DNA of 64,000 nucleotides from an uncultured Myxococcales bacterium (GCA_903842345.1 CAIMLR010000023.1:179379-243378); one strand, 5' to 3'. Positions 22,183 through 32,354 are shown, counted from the stretch's first letter. The notes: a model not told the origin generated them from the letters alone. Numbers and translations are program-made.

Positions 22183-22680
22183 CTACTTCTGTGCCATCCG
22201 CAGCCGCAGCGCGCGATTCACCGGCTCCGGCACCAGCGGGCTGATGTCGCCGCCCAGGCTCGCCACTTCCCGTACCAGATGCGAACTGACAAAGAAGTGT
22301 GATTTCTCGGTCATCATGAACACGGTCTCCAGCGCTGGCGCGAGCACGTTGTTCATCGTCGCCATCTGAAATTCCGTCTCAAAATCGGCCACGCCGCGCA
22401 GGCCACGCAGGACCGCGGTCGCGCCATGCAGCCGCGCCGCATCGACCATCAGGCCGTCAAAGATCACGACGCTCACGCGCGGCTCATCGGCAAAGCACTC
22501 GCGGACCAGAGCCTGGCGCTCCTCCAGCGTGAACATCGCGCGTTTGTTGACGTTTTGCGCCATCGCAACGACGACCTGGTCAAAGACCCGCAGCGCCCGT
22601 TGGATGATGTTCAGATGGCCATTGGTCAACGGGTCAAAGGAGCCCGGGTAAAACGCAATGGTGTGGATCACAACAGACAT
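22183..22680 (-). CDS. coaD: Phosphopantetheine adenylyltransferase
   Basis: Transfers AMP from ATP to 4'-phosphopantetheine in coenzyme A synthesis; cytoplasmic. The 165 residues match the family length of about 160. Motifs seen are YPGSFDPLTNGHL (nucleotide-binding T/HxGH region), VLRGLRGVADFETEFQMA and SSHLVREVASLGGDIS. The ATG at 22680 is preceded by GGAGGCCTTG; a TTG one codon upstream is the alternative. The neighbouring nucleotidyltransferase gene ends 57 bp upstream on the same strand, so both may be transcribed together. Confidence 0.96.
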   Translation of the reverse strand: MSVVIHTIAFYPGSFDPLTNGHLNIIQRALRVFDQVVVAMAQNVNKRAMFTLEERQALVRECFADEPRVSVVIFDGLMVDAARLHGATAVLRGLRGVADFETEFQMATMNNVLAPALETVFMMTEKSHFFVSSHLVREVASLGGDISPLVPEPVNRALRLRMAQK

Positions 22681-22737
22681 CAAGGCCTCCGGAGTCGCCG
22701 GGCCTCATGGTAGCGGACGACCGGCGGCTGGCAAGAA

Positions 22738-24093
22738 TCACGTGGCAGGGAACGTGGCAAGCGCTGCGGCAAGGGCGGATTGCGCGTTTCCGCCCAGAAG
22801 CTGCACATCCTCGGCCGCCAGCAGTGCCGCGCGAAACTGCGGTCCAGGCCGTCGACCCAGCGCGCGCAGCGTATCGCCGTTGACGAACAGCTCGGGCGAC
22901 CACGTGTTGTGCGCTACCCGCGCGCGTTCCAAGCGCAGCGCCGCGGCACCGCCATCGGGCAGCAGCGCGGCCCGCACGATCAGCGCCGCATCCGCGTCGG
23001 GCATCCGCAGGAGGCGAATCCAATCCGGGGTCTGCTGCATGACCGCGAGCGTCGGCAGCGGATTCGGCAATCCGTCCGCGATGTGCCAGATCGTCAGCAA
23101 CCGGCGAATTTCCAAGCGCGCGAGCTTCAGCCGCTCCGCCAGCCGATCCGGCGTCCAGGCCGCGCGGACCGGATAGAGGACCAGCGCCAGCGCCAGCGGC
23201 AGATCGATCGCCTGCTCCACGGAGTGGCCCGCCGGAACTTCCGCACCGCGCAGCCGCGCAACCTCGCGGTGGCCAACCGTCATGCGGTCGCTGGCGTCGG
23301 TCTGGCCATCGGGCAGCTGCGCCAACTCCGGCCACAGCACCTCGCCGAGCTGCAAACGGGCGATCAGCGCCAACGCTCGGGGCGCGGTCGGCACGCGCAG
23401 CATGGATTGCAGTTCCTCGCGCACGCGTTCGGCTGACACGCGCGCGAGCGTCGGCGCCAGCGCGTGGATCGCCTGCTCCGTGCGCGCCTCCAGCGTCAGG
23501 TCAAAACGCGCGGCAAAACGCGGCGCCCGCAGCAAGCGCAGCGCGTCCTCCGTGAAGCGCTCCTGCGGCTCGCCGATCGCCCGCAATTGCCGGTCCCGCA
23601 GGTCCGCCAGCCCGCCCACCCAATCGACGACGGCGGCGTGGTCCTCGTCCACATCCAGCGGATCGCAGAGCAGGCCGTTGATCGTGAAATCGCGCCGCAG
23701 CACGTCTTCCCGGGCATCGGTGAAACGCACCTCGTCGGGGCGACGACCGTCGCTGTAACCAGCCTCCGCGCGGAAGGTCGCGACTTCGATCTCGTGCAGC
23801 GTCTCGTCCGCATCGCGCTGATGGACGCGCAGCACGCCAAACGCCACGCCGACCTCCACCACGTGGCGGAACAGCGCGCGGACTTCCGGCGGATGGGCGC
23901 TCGTCGCGACGTCAAAGTCCTTGGGTGACAGGTGCAGCAGCAGGTCGCGCACACAGCCGCCCACGAGGTACGCGGAATGGCCGGCGCCGCGCAATCGCCG
24001 CACGACGGCAACGGCGGCTTGGCAGGCGGGTGTGAGCGGGATATGGACGCGGGCTGCTGTTTCCACGGCCGCAGCATAACGCACCGCGTTCAA
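22738..24093 (-). CDS. Poly(A) polymerase / CCA-adding-type RNA nucleotidyltransferase
   Basis: Class II nucleotidyltransferase of about 451 residues acting on RNA 3' ends. The head domain shows YLVGGCVRDLLL, the catalytic KDFDVATSA (DxD) and RRDFTINGLLCDPLD. The next part matches the RNA-binding fold (GEPQERFTEDALRLLRAPRFAARF). Both PcnB-type poly(A) polymerases and CCA tRNA nucleotidyltransferases share these motifs, and I cannot separate them by eye. There is no HD phosphohydrolase motif. The start is uncertain: TTG at 24093 gives the length above, GTG at 24066 is equally possible, and an inverted repeat overlaps this region. Confidence 0.88.
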   Translation of the reverse strand: MNAVRYAAAVETAARVHIPLTPACQAAVAVVRRLRGAGHSAYLVGGCVRDLLLHLSPKDFDVATSAHPPEVRALFRHVVEVGVAFGVLRVHQRDADETLHEIEVATFRAEAGYSDGRRPDEVRFTDAREDVLRRDFTINGLLCDPLDVDEDHAAVVDWVGGLADLRDRQLRAIGEPQERFTEDALRLLRAPRFAARFDLTLEARTEQAIHALAPTLARVSAERVREELQSMLRVPTAPRALALIARLQLGEVLWPELAQLPDGQTDASDRMTVGHREVARLRGAEVPAGHSVEQAIDLPLALALVLYPVRAAWTPDRLAERLKLARLEIRRLLTIWHIADGLPNPLPTLAVMQQTPDWIRLLRMPDADAALIVRAALLPDGGAAALRLERARVAHNTWSPELFVNGDTLRALGRRPGPQFRAALLAAEDVQLLGGNAQSALAAALATFPAT

Positions 24094-24128
24094 GAGAGGT
24101 AGCGATTGGCGTCGGGCTGCGTTATGCT
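24073..24128. repeat. 11-bp inverted repeat in divergent intergenic region
   Basis: AGCATAACGCA (24073-24083) and TGCGTTATGCT (24118-24128) are exact reverse complements separated by 34 bp. They lie between the nucleotidyltransferase gene (minus) and the giant lipoprotein gene (plus). Each arm contains TATGCT, which resembles a -10 element facing outward. Could be a paired operator or divergent promoter elements. Confidence 0.5.
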
Positions 24129-24205
24129 AGCTGGATTGGCCGACGTGCGTTGCCGCAGCACTTTTTGCCGCGCCGCCACAGACACGGCACTGAACAGGTG
24201 TTGGC

Positions 24206-27200
24206 ATGGCTTTGTTTGCGAACGTTGTCGAGCTCTCCCGTCGCGTGACGCGTCCGCCGGCGATGGCCTCCCTGGCGCTGCTCGCGCTCCTCGCAGGATG
24301 CGGCAATTCCGCCGCGACGACCGACAACAACGTCGATGACGCGGCGCAGGGTTCGGACGTCGCGACTGCTGACATCCTCAAGGCGCCGACCATCAAGGCG
24401 AGCATCGTCGTCACGCCGGGCACGGGCAATGCGCCGTTGCCGGTCGACATCACGCTGGCGGTGACGGGCGTCGACAAGTCCGAGCTCTTCGTCGTGTGGG
24501 ATTTTGGCGACGGCGACACCAGCAATCCCTACGACCTCGGCAGCGAGGAGGGCAAGGGCGGCGATCACGTCCAGCACACCTACATCACCAAGGGCAACTA
24601 CCCCATCAAGGCCGCCGTCAGCTGGAAGCCCAAGCCCAAGACCGTCCACGTCGACGCGACGGCCAGCGTCCAGGTCAACGATCCGGCGAGCTTGAGCATC
24701 GCGTCGGACGTCCACGTGATTTCCCCGCTTGTCGTGGCGCCAAGCGATGATGTGACCGTCACCTTTGCCATCCGCAACGACGGCGACGCGATCCTGCAGT
24801 CCTTTGACGTGGCGATCTTCCTCTCGACTGACGCGACAATCGACGACGGCGACGCGCTCGCGGACAACCTCACGATCAAGGGCATGCCGAGCGGCCAGCC
24901 CAACGCCACCTTCATCGACTACGGCGCGCTCAACCTGGCCGGCGCGCAGCCTCCCGTGCATTTTCTGGTGCCCAAAGGCCTCGCCGACGGCACGTACTAC
25001 GTCATCATCCGCGTCGACAACGGCAAGCTCGTCAATGAAATCAACCGCGACGACAACCAGGCGTTCGCGACCGACGTGTTGACGATTGACACCAAGCAGG
25101 CGTCCAAGCCGGATCTGACGATTTCTGCGCCGGATTTCGATTCGACGAAGACGTACTCGCCGGGCGATTCGTTGAACTACACGCAGAACGTCTCCAACAT
25201 CGGCGCGGGCGAGGCCAAGCAGGTCAAGTACGCGGTGTTCCTGAGCCAGGATCAGAAGCTGGACTTTGATCCGAGCAAGGATCCCGCCGATCCGACCCAG
25301 CAGGACAAGATGCTGACGGCGCTGGCTAATTCCACGCTGCTCAAGTTGGCGCCGGGCGCGACGCTCCCGCTGACGTACTCGCTGCAGGTGCCCAAGGACA
25401 CGCCGGACGGCAACTACTACCTGATCGCCAAGATCGACGTGCTGGACAAGATCGACGAGTCCGACGAAGGCAACAACGTTGCGGTCACCAACACGACCGT
25501 CACGGTGAAGCTCGTTGTGAAGCAGGGCCAGGACCTTGCGCTGCTGGACATGACGGTGCAGCCCAAGGGCACGTACCTGAACGGCACGGTGAGCGTGAAG
25601 TACCACGTCAAGAACACGGGAACGGAGCCGACCAAGCCCTTCCCCGCGACCATCTACTTCTGCCAGGACAAGGCGTTCTCGGAAGCGACCTGCGTGCTGA
25701 ACCTGACCAAGTTCACGATTGACCCGCTCGCCGTGGGCGAGGAGAAGACCGACAGCAAGATCGTCGCCATCAGCCCCACCACGCCCGTCGCCGGCATCAA
25801 GGGCTGGTTCGTCTACTTGCGGATCGACCCCGCCAACATCATCGCCGAGCTCGACGAGACCAACAACGTCAAGGTCTTTGACAACCTCATCATCACCGCG
25901 ACCGCGAACGTCGACATCTGGCCGAGCGACATCGGCTTTCACCCCGCGCAGGTCCAGGCCGGCGGCGCGCTGAAAATCAGCTACGCGATCCACAATGACG
26001 GCACGACGGGCTCCGGCGCATCGTCCACCTGGTACGCGCTGTCCGCGACCGGCGTCTGTTCGGCCGCCGCGGTCACAAGCGGTCAGGCGATCCTGCTCAA
26101 GAAAGTCGTGTCCGGCGGCGTGGAAGGCCTGGACGTGGCGCAAGTCGCCGACGTCGTCTCGATCCCCGCGGGATTGGACCACAGCGTCAGCGACTACACC
26201 CTGTGCATCATCCTGGACGGCGACAACCAGCTCGACAAGGACAAGAACAAGGGCAACAACGCCGCGGGCTCGCTGAGCAAGGTCAAGGTGCTCAATCCGC
26301 AGGGTGGCTGTTACGAGGATCCGTACGACCTCGCGCCGGCCAGCAACAACGCGCCAACCAGCGCCGTAGCCGCGCCGACGGATCCGACGCAGCTCCTCGG
26401 CTCGTGCGGCAATGACGACTGGTACACAATCGACGTGCCGCAAGGCTGGACGCTCATCGCGACGATCGACGTGACCGCGCCGCTGTGGACGACGCCCGTG
26501 CCGGCGGATCTGGATTTGGACCTGTACGCGCCCGATGGCACGACGATCCTCGATTCGCAGAAGATCCTGTCGATGACCAAGAAAGCGTCGGCGCTCACCG
26601 TGCCCGCGGCGGGCAAGTACCTGATCCGCGTGTACCCGCACGAGTCCAACGCCAAGGCGCAGTACAAGCTGGGTGTGACCGTGGTGCCGCCGCCGTCGGG
26701 CATCGACGTCTACGCGGCGAGCCTTGTCGTCAGTCCGGCGGCGACGTTCCCGGGCGGGCTCATCAAGGTCAAGCTCAACGCCGCCAATCTGGGCGCGACC
26801 GCGGCGGGCGACGTCACCGCGCATTTTGTGCTGTCCGCGGATACGACGCTGGATCCGGGTGACACGGTGCTGGCCGACGTCGTCGTGCCGGGCGTGGGAC
26901 CCGCTGCGCCTTTTGTCACGGAGAAGACGATCGAGCTGCCCGTCGTGCAAGGCGGCAAGTGGTACGTGCTGGCGATGCTGGGCCTCAATCCGCAATTCGT
27001 CGAGACGACAACCGCCAACAACTTTGTGGTTTCCAATCCGCTGCAGTTGAACACGCAGGTGTCCTGCGCCGCGGATGGCTATTCCGGCAATCATACGGTC
27101 GACAACGCCGCGTCGTTGCCGCCGATCACCGCGAGCTACCCGCAGTTGAACGTGTGCCCGGGCCTGGAGGATTGGTTCCAGTTGCAGATCCCGGACGGCA

Positions 27201-29746
27201 AGTCCTTCAGCGCCAAGGTCGATTGGGTGTACCAGGCTGGCAAGGGCCTCGTTGGCGTGCAGATTCTCGACGCCTCCAAGACGGGCGTGGTGGCGGGATC
27301 GGCCAACACGCAGAACACGCTGGCCAAGCTGCCGTACGTGCAGACGGGCGGGACCTACTACGTCCACGTCTACGTCCTGCCGGAATCCGGCGGCGCGCTG
27401 CCGTATGACTACCAGCTCAATCTCACGGTGGCCGAGCCCGACGCGAGCGACGTTTGCCTCGCCGATTACTACGAGCCCAACAACTCCTGGCAGTCCGGCC
27501 AGATGCTCGGCTGTGGCACCGCCACGCAGACGCTGTGCTTGGGCGACGAAGACTGGTTTCACATCACGCTGGCGGCCAATGAGCAGGTCGTGCTGAGCTA
27601 CGACAATCCGGCGTTCCAGCTCAAGGTCTTTGGCAACCCGAACGTCGCGCCGTTGAAGTCTCTCGGTTCGCCCGGGGCGCTGACGTTCGTGGCGCCAGCG
27701 GACGGCACGTACCACATCCAGATGGCGTACAAGGTGCCGGGACAGAAGCCGCAGAGCTTCACCTACACGTTCAAGGTCGATGGCGGCAATGGCGTGGACC
27801 TGATCGCGTCGATCGACTCGGTGTTCCCGGGCCAGATCATCCAGGGCGAGGACGTCTACCTGACGGTCACGCTGAGCAATGAATGCAAGGACGTCGCCGG
27901 CGCGTTTGCCTACGCCTACTACTTCAGCAGCGACACGATTCTCGACGCCAGCGACCCCCTCCTGGGCACGCATGAAATCGCCGAAGGCTTGGGCGCAAAG
28001 TCCAAGGCCAAGCGCGACGACAAAGCGATTATCCCGCTGAGCGCCATGCCCGGCCCCGCGTACGTCATCATCGCGGCGGACTCCAGCAACACCGTCGCGG
28101 AGACGCAGGAGCTCAACAACAACGCGTCGGCGGGTATTACCGTCATTCCGCTGTGCATTGCGGACGCGCTGGAGCCCAATGGCGCGCCGGAGATCGCCGC
28201 GCCGCTGCCGCCGGGCAAGACCCAGTACCTGTCTCTGTGTCCGTACGACCTGGATTGGTACAAGGTCAACCTGAAGGCCGGCCAGACCCTGACCGTGACT
28301 ATGGCGTTTGACCAGACCAAGGGCGACCTGGACATGCGGCTGTACAAGGTCGCGCAGTTCGGCCAACCGGTCGCGGTCGGCGCCACCAAGAGCGCGCCGG
28401 AAAAATTCAGCTTCACGGCGGACGAAACGACGACCTACTACCTCCGGATCAACGGCTTCAACGGCGACGCTGCGGGCTACACGCTGTTCACGTGCATCGG
28501 CGATGGCTTTGCCTGCGTCGAGTGCGCCAACAACGCCCAGTGCGCGGTTGGCCAGGCGTGCGACCCGACGACCACGATGTGCGCCACCTGCGCCAACGAC
28601 GGCGAATGCCTGGACGGCGACCCGTGCACCAACGACCTGTGCGATCCGACGCTCGGCTGCCTCCATTTGCCCACCGCCGCGACCTGCACCGACGGCATGG
28701 TTTGCACCGTCGGCGACACGTGCGCGCAGGGCGTTTGCCTCTCCGGCTCCGCCACGGATTGCGACGACGCCAACGTGTGCACAAGCGACAGCTGCGACCC
28801 GACGCTCGGCTGTCAGCACGCGTTCAACACCGCGCCGTGCTTTGACGGCGACGCGTGCAACACCGGCGACCTGTGCGCCGGCGGCACCTGCGTTTCTGGC
28901 AACACGCCGTTGATCTGCGACGACGGCAACGCGTGCACCGCGGACAGTTGCAGCGGGCCAATCGGCTGCACGCACGTCGGCCTCACCGGTACGGCCTGCA
29001 CCGACGGCAACGCTTGCCTCCTCGGTGAAGCGTGCAGCAATGGCAATTGCCTCGCGGGCAGCGCGGTGCCGGATTGCAGCGACAACAACGCGTGCACCAG
29101 CGACGCGTGCGATCCTGCGAGCGGCTGCACCCACGCGAATTTTGTCGGCGGCTGCGACGACGGCGATCCGTGCACGGCAGTCGACAGTTGCGTGGGCAGC
29201 ACCTGCGTCGGCGCGCTCAAGCTCTTCTGCGACGACGGCAACCCGTGCACGGCCGACGCGTGCGCCGGCATCCTCGGTTGCACGCACACGGGCCTCAGCG
29301 GCACCGCCTGCAACGACGGCCTGTTCTGCACGGGGCTTGACCTCTGTGTCTCCGGCGCGTGCGTCGGCGCCACCGGCGGCAAGTGCGACGACAGCAACAC
29401 GTGCACCAGCGACACGTGCAGCGAAGCGACCGGCTGCGGTCACAGCAACCTGACCGGCACCGTGTGCACCGACGGCAACGCCTGCACCGACGGGGACAGC
29501 TGCAGCGGCGGCGCGTGCGTCCCGACCGGTCCCAAGCCCTGCAACGACGGCGACGCGTGCAACGGCCTCGAGACCTGCGATCCGGCCAAGGGCTGCGTCG
29601 CCGGAACTCCGCCTGTGTGCAACGACAACAATGACTGCACAACCGACGCGTGCAACCCGGCCAGCGGCTGTGGTCACGTCAACTTGCCGGACGCGACGAC
29701 GTGTTCCGTTGGCGCGTGCCTCAGCGGCGCCTGCGTGCCGAACTAG
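24206..29746 (+). CDS. Giant surface lipoprotein: PKD, CARDB and PPC-like modules plus Cys-rich repeats
   Basis: 1846 residues; function unknown, probably cell-surface adhesion or a structural coat. The lipobox LLAGC (Cys32) follows a basic, hydrophobic N-terminus. A PKD-like domain lies near residues 70-155 (VVWDFGDGD). Several CARDB-like units follow, with repeating phrases such as PDLTISAPDFDS, EINRDDNQAF, ELDETNNVKVF and ETQELNNNASAG. Between and after them are four PPC-like segments with DDWYTIDVP, EDWFQLQIPDG, EDWFHITL and LDWYKVNLKAGQTLTV. The last ~410 residues are CDDGNACTxDxC repeats. CARDB and PPC are families I recognise by these phrases. It has no partner gene upstream, and the next gene starts 4 bp after its stop. 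Confidence 0.82.
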   Translation: MALFANVVELSRRVTRPPAMASLALLALLAGCGNSAATTDNNVDDAAQGSDVATADILKAPTIKASIVVTPGTGNAPLPVDITLAVTGVDKSELFVVWDFGDGDTSNPYDLGSEEGKGGDHVQHTYITKGNYPIKAAVSWKPKPKTVHVDATASVQVNDPASLSIASDVHVISPLVVAPSDDVTVTFAIRNDGDAILQSFDVAIFLSTDATIDDGDALADNLTIKGMPSGQPNATFIDYGALNLAGAQPPVHFLVPKGLADGTYYVIIRVDNGKLVNEINRDDNQAFATDVLTIDTKQASKPDLTISAPDFDSTKTYSPGDSLNYTQNVSNIGAGEAKQVKYAVFLSQDQKLDFDPSKDPADPTQQDKMLTALANSTLLKLAPGATLPLTYSLQVPKDTPDGNYYLIAKIDVLDKIDESDEGNNVAVTNTTVTVKLVVKQGQDLALLDMTVQPKGTYLNGTVSVKYHVKNTGTEPTKPFPATIYFCQDKAFSEATCVLNLTKFTIDPLAVGEEKTDSKIVAISPTTPVAGIKGWFVYLRIDPANIIAELDETNNVKVFDNLIITATANVDIWPSDIGFHPAQVQAGGALKISYAIHNDGTTGSGASSTWYALSATGVCSAAAVTSGQAILLKKVVSGGVEGLDVAQVADVVSIPAGLDHSVSDYTLCIILDGDNQLDKDKNKGNNAAGSLSKVKVLNPQGGCYEDPYDLAPASNNAPTSAVAAPTDPTQLLGSCGNDDWYTIDVPQGWTLIATIDVTAPLWTTPVPADLDLDLYAPDGTTILDSQKILSMTKKASALTVPAAGKYLIRVYPHESNAKAQYKLGVTVVPPPSGIDVYAASLVVSPAATFPGGLIKVKLNAANLGATAAGDVTAHFVLSADTTLDPGDTVLADVVVPGVGPAAPFVTEKTIELPVVQGGKWYVLAMLGLNPQFVETTTANNFVVSNPLQLNTQVSCAADGYSGNHTVDNAASLPPITASYPQLNVCPGLEDWFQLQIPDGKSFSAKVDWVYQAGKGLVGVQILDASKTGVVAGSANTQNTLAKLPYVQTGGTYYVHVYVLPESGGALPYDYQLNLTVAEPDASDVCLADYYEPNNSWQSGQMLGCGTATQTLCLGDEDWFHITLAANEQVVLSYDNPAFQLKVFGNPNVAPLKSLGSPGALTFVAPADGTYHIQMAYKVPGQKPQSFTYTFKVDGGNGVDLIASIDSVFPGQIIQGEDVYLTVTLSNECKDVAGAFAYAYYFSSDTILDASDPLLGTHEIAEGLGAKSKAKRDDKAIIPLSAMPGPAYVIIAADSSNTVAETQELNNNASAGITVIPLCIADALEPNGAPEIAAPLPPGKTQYLSLCPYDLDWYKVNLKAGQTLTVTMAFDQTKGDLDMRLYKVAQFGQPVAVGATKSAPEKFSFTADETTTYYLRINGFNGDAAGYTLFTCIGDGFACVECANNAQCAVGQACDPTTTMCATCANDGECLDGDPCTNDLCDPTLGCLHLPTAATCTDGMVCTVGDTCAQGVCLSGSATDCDDANVCTSDSCDPTLGCQHAFNTAPCFDGDACNTGDLCAGGTCVSGNTPLICDDGNACTADSCSGPIGCTHVGLTGTACTDGNACLLGEACSNGNCLAGSAVPDCSDNNACTSDACDPASGCTHANFVGGCDDGDPCTAVDSCVGSTCVGALKLFCDDGNPCTADACAGILGCTHTGLSGTACNDGLFCTGLDLCVSGACVGATGGKCDDSNTCTSDTCSEATGCGHSNLTGTVCTDGNACTDGDSCSGGACVPTGPKPCNDGDACNGLETCDPAKGCVAGTPPVCNDNNDCTTDACNPASGCGHVNLPDATTCSVGACLSGACVPN

Positions 29747-29750
29747 CTCG

Positions 29751-32354
29751 ATGGCCAAGCCCCCGTCCAAGCAGCAATCCTGGCAGCGGCCGCGTCTTGA
29801 CGTTGCCGCCGCCCCGCACGTGGCGGCTGAGATCCTGTGGGCTCAAGGCGCTGCGGCGGAAGAAGCCTACGATTTTGAAGCGGCGCGGGATGCCTACCGT
29901 CAGGCGGCAGCGGCGGCGAGTCAGGCGGCGGCGCTGGACTACGCGACGCGCTACGCCGAGTTCCTTGTGGAGCGTTTTGGCCAATTTGATGAAGTCGCCG
30001 CGTGGTTGGACGACGCAGCATTCGCAGCGCCCGCAGCGGCGGATGCCCAGGGTCACACGCTGGCGCGGCTCCTGGCGCGGGCTGCGCATGAGACGCAACA
30101 CGCCCGCGCTGCGGAAATCGATGAACGCGCTGCGGCGGGTGGCGATGTTGCGGCGCTCCTGCGCGCGGTGGAACGCCAGGCGGCGACGGGCGCTGTGGAA
30201 AACGCGCGTCAGCGGCTGGAGCATGCGAGTGGCACCTTGCCGCCGCACGGGCAGCGCCTTCTGGAGCGGGTGCGGCAGGAAGCCCAGCGCGCGGTGCAAA
30301 CGGCGCTGGCGCCCGCGGAAGCCGCGATCCATGCCGGCGACCTTGCGACGGCCGCGCATGGGCTTCAGGCCTGCCAGACCGTCTGGGGGCACACGCCGGC
30401 GTATCATGCGGTTGCCCAGCGGCTGCAGAACGCCGAACGTCAGGCGCTGCTCGGCGGCCTGCGCACGGACCTCCAGGCCAAGCTGAGCCAAGGCGACGTC
30501 CAGGCGGCGGAACAGGCGGCGAGCCGAATCGTGGCCCTCCCGGGCGCGACGGCGGAGGATCGCGCCGCCCTGGCGCAAATTCGCGGCCTGCTGAGCCAAC
30601 GTGCGATCGCCGCGCTGTGGCAGGAAGCCGGGCAGCAGTCGGACGTGGCGGGGCAATTGGCCGTCCTGGCGCGGATCCTCGACGAGCACGGCGCCGCGCA
30701 GGAAGCGCCGACCGGACTTGCCGCGCTCTGGCATGCCGTGCAGCTGGCGGCACAACTTCCTCATGCGCTGCCATTGCGCGGTCGCGGCGCGGCGCTGCAG
30801 GCGTGGGTGCGGCTGCTCCAGGCGGAGACGACAACGGCGCCAGCGCTGCTGGTGGAGGCGCTGCGCGGTCTGCCCGAAGCGTGGAGCCACGCGCCGCAGG
30901 CCCAGCGCGTGCGGGAGCGCCTGCGCGAGCAGGAGGCGGCCGCGCGTGAGGCGGCGGAATCGGCGGTCCTGACTGAAGTGCAGGCGCTGCTGGACGCCGA
31001 CCAGCTCGACGCAGCCAACCGGGCGCTCGACGCGGCACAGAAGCGCCTGCCGCAGTCCGCGGGGCTCAAGGCGCTGCGGGCGGAACTTTCTCACCTGCGC
31101 CACCAGACGGAACGCCGGGACAAGCTGCGCGCGGCGATTCAGGACGCGCTGGACAAGCAGGACGTGCTGACGGCGCGCGCGCGGTTGGCGGAACTCGGCC
31201 ATTTCATCGACGCGGCGGAACGCGCCGCTTGGGGCGAAGCGATCGACGCGCGGGCCACGCCGCTGCTCAAAGCCAAGGGCATGCCGCCGGGCATGCAGAA
31301 GCTGCAGAACGCGCCGCTGGTGACGGGCGTGGGTCTGGGGCGCCTCGTCATCGTGCAAGAAACCGTGTGGCTGACCGTGAACCTGGAGACCGGCGGCATC
31401 GCGCCGTTCGCCTTGCCGGACGGTTGGCCGGTCCAGGTGCACGCGTGGACACACATCGGCGTGGTTGGCGATCGGCTGCGCCTCGTCGGGCTCTCCCAGC
31501 AGCGGCTCGTGGTGATCGAGCAGGTGCCGGGGCAGCCGCCGCAGGTCGTCGCGGGCATGCCGCTGGCGGAACTGCTGGGCGATGACGACACGCTGATGGG
31601 CGCGGCGCTCACCCCGGATGCGCCGACGTGGGTCCTGCTGTCGCGATCGAGCACCCGCGGCAGCGCGCCAACGTGGACGCGGATCGACGCAGTGACGCTG
31701 GCCGTGCGCGATCGCAAGAAAGCCCAGCCGAAGCTGGAGAGCCTCGCCGGTATTGACGGCCAGCCCGACGCGCTGCTGACCGTGGCCGCGCCGAAGCACC
31801 GCGGTGAATACGCGATGGCGGTCACGGACGTGACCGGGCAGCCGCGCCTGCGCTTTGGCGAAAACGACCTGGGTGAGGCGATCGCCGCGGTGCGCGAAGC
31901 GACGGGCTGGCCGGCTGAAGAACGCGTGTATGCGCGGTTTGCCGGAATCAACCCGTTCAGCGGCCAGCAGACGCAGGAGCCGTCGCTGCTTGTCATCAAG
32001 GGCGGGCGCATCACTTTTGCCTCGGGCGAATTGCGCAAACGCTTTGCCCCGCTGGACAAGTTGGCGATCGACCACGCGTGGACGCTGGACGAGCATGCCG
32101 GCCGCTTGTGGTTCGCCGCGCAGTCGACGCTGGACGGCGAGGAGAACAGCGCGATGCTGCTCGGCGTCAACGCGCGCACGCTGCGCTCCGACAAACCGGT
32201 GGCGGTGGAGGGCGTTGAGCGCATCCTGGCGCTGCATCCGATGGTGGAAGGGGCCGTGGCGCTGTCCCGGCTGCGCGGCGGTGGCTTTGGCCTGACGCGG
32301 GCTATTTTGCGGGACGGCAGTCTTGCATTGACGACGCAGCGGTTGCCGCTGTAG
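29751..32354 (+). CDS. Unrecognised 867-residue helical-repeat protein with beta-rich C-terminal half
   Basis: I do not recognise this family. There is no signal peptide or membrane segment, so it is predicted cytoplasmic. Residues about 20-530 are Ala/Gln/Glu-rich helices with a TPR-like rhythm (EEAYDFEAARDAYRQAA; EAAIHAGDLATAAHGLQACQ; AQALLDADQ-type units). Residues about 540-867 switch to beta strands rich in Gly and Val (APLVTGVGLGRLVIVQETVW; HIGVVGDRLRLVGL; MPLAELLGDDD), possibly propeller-like. The ATG at 29751 is chosen because it follows the lipoprotein stop by 4 bp and the longer reading overlaps that gene; no strong Shine-Dalgarno is seen. Tight spacing suggests cotranscription with the giant lipoprotein. 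Confidence 0.75.
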   Translation: MAKPPSKQQSWQRPRLDVAAAPHVAAEILWAQGAAAEEAYDFEAARDAYRQAAAAASQAAALDYATRYAEFLVERFGQFDEVAAWLDDAAFAAPAAADAQGHTLARLLARAAHETQHARAAEIDERAAAGGDVAALLRAVERQAATGAVENARQRLEHASGTLPPHGQRLLERVRQEAQRAVQTALAPAEAAIHAGDLATAAHGLQACQTVWGHTPAYHAVAQRLQNAERQALLGGLRTDLQAKLSQGDVQAAEQAASRIVALPGATAEDRAALAQIRGLLSQRAIAALWQEAGQQSDVAGQLAVLARILDEHGAAQEAPTGLAALWHAVQLAAQLPHALPLRGRGAALQAWVRLLQAETTTAPALLVEALRGLPEAWSHAPQAQRVRERLREQEAAAREAAESAVLTEVQALLDADQLDAANRALDAAQKRLPQSAGLKALRAELSHLRHQTERRDKLRAAIQDALDKQDVLTARARLAELGHFIDAAERAAWGEAIDARATPLLKAKGMPPGMQKLQNAPLVTGVGLGRLVIVQETVWLTVNLETGGIAPFALPDGWPVQVHAWTHIGVVGDRLRLVGLSQQRLVVIEQVPGQPPQVVAGMPLAELLGDDDTLMGAALTPDAPTWVLLSRSSTRGSAPTWTRIDAVTLAVRDRKKAQPKLESLAGIDGQPDALLTVAAPKHRGEYAMAVTDVTGQPRLRFGENDLGEAIAAVREATGWPAEERVYARFAGINPFSGQQTQEPSLLVIKGGRITFASGELRKRFAPLDKLAIDHAWTLDEHAGRLWFAAQSTLDGEENSAMLLGVNARTLRSDKPVAVEGVERILALHPMVEGAVALSRLRGGGFGLTRAILRDGSLALTTQRLPL

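Noticed and set aside
29440..29655. Several short Cys- or Arg-rich frames inside the Cys-module genes
   Set aside because: All are shifted readings of the repeat DNA with no ribosome-binding site.
24122..29770. A 1882-codon open frame antisense to the giant lipoprotein gene
   Set aside because: High GC and the CDDGN-type repeats suppress stops on the other strand; the translation is Arg/Val/Ala-rich with no motif, while the plus strand has a lipobox and recognisable domains.
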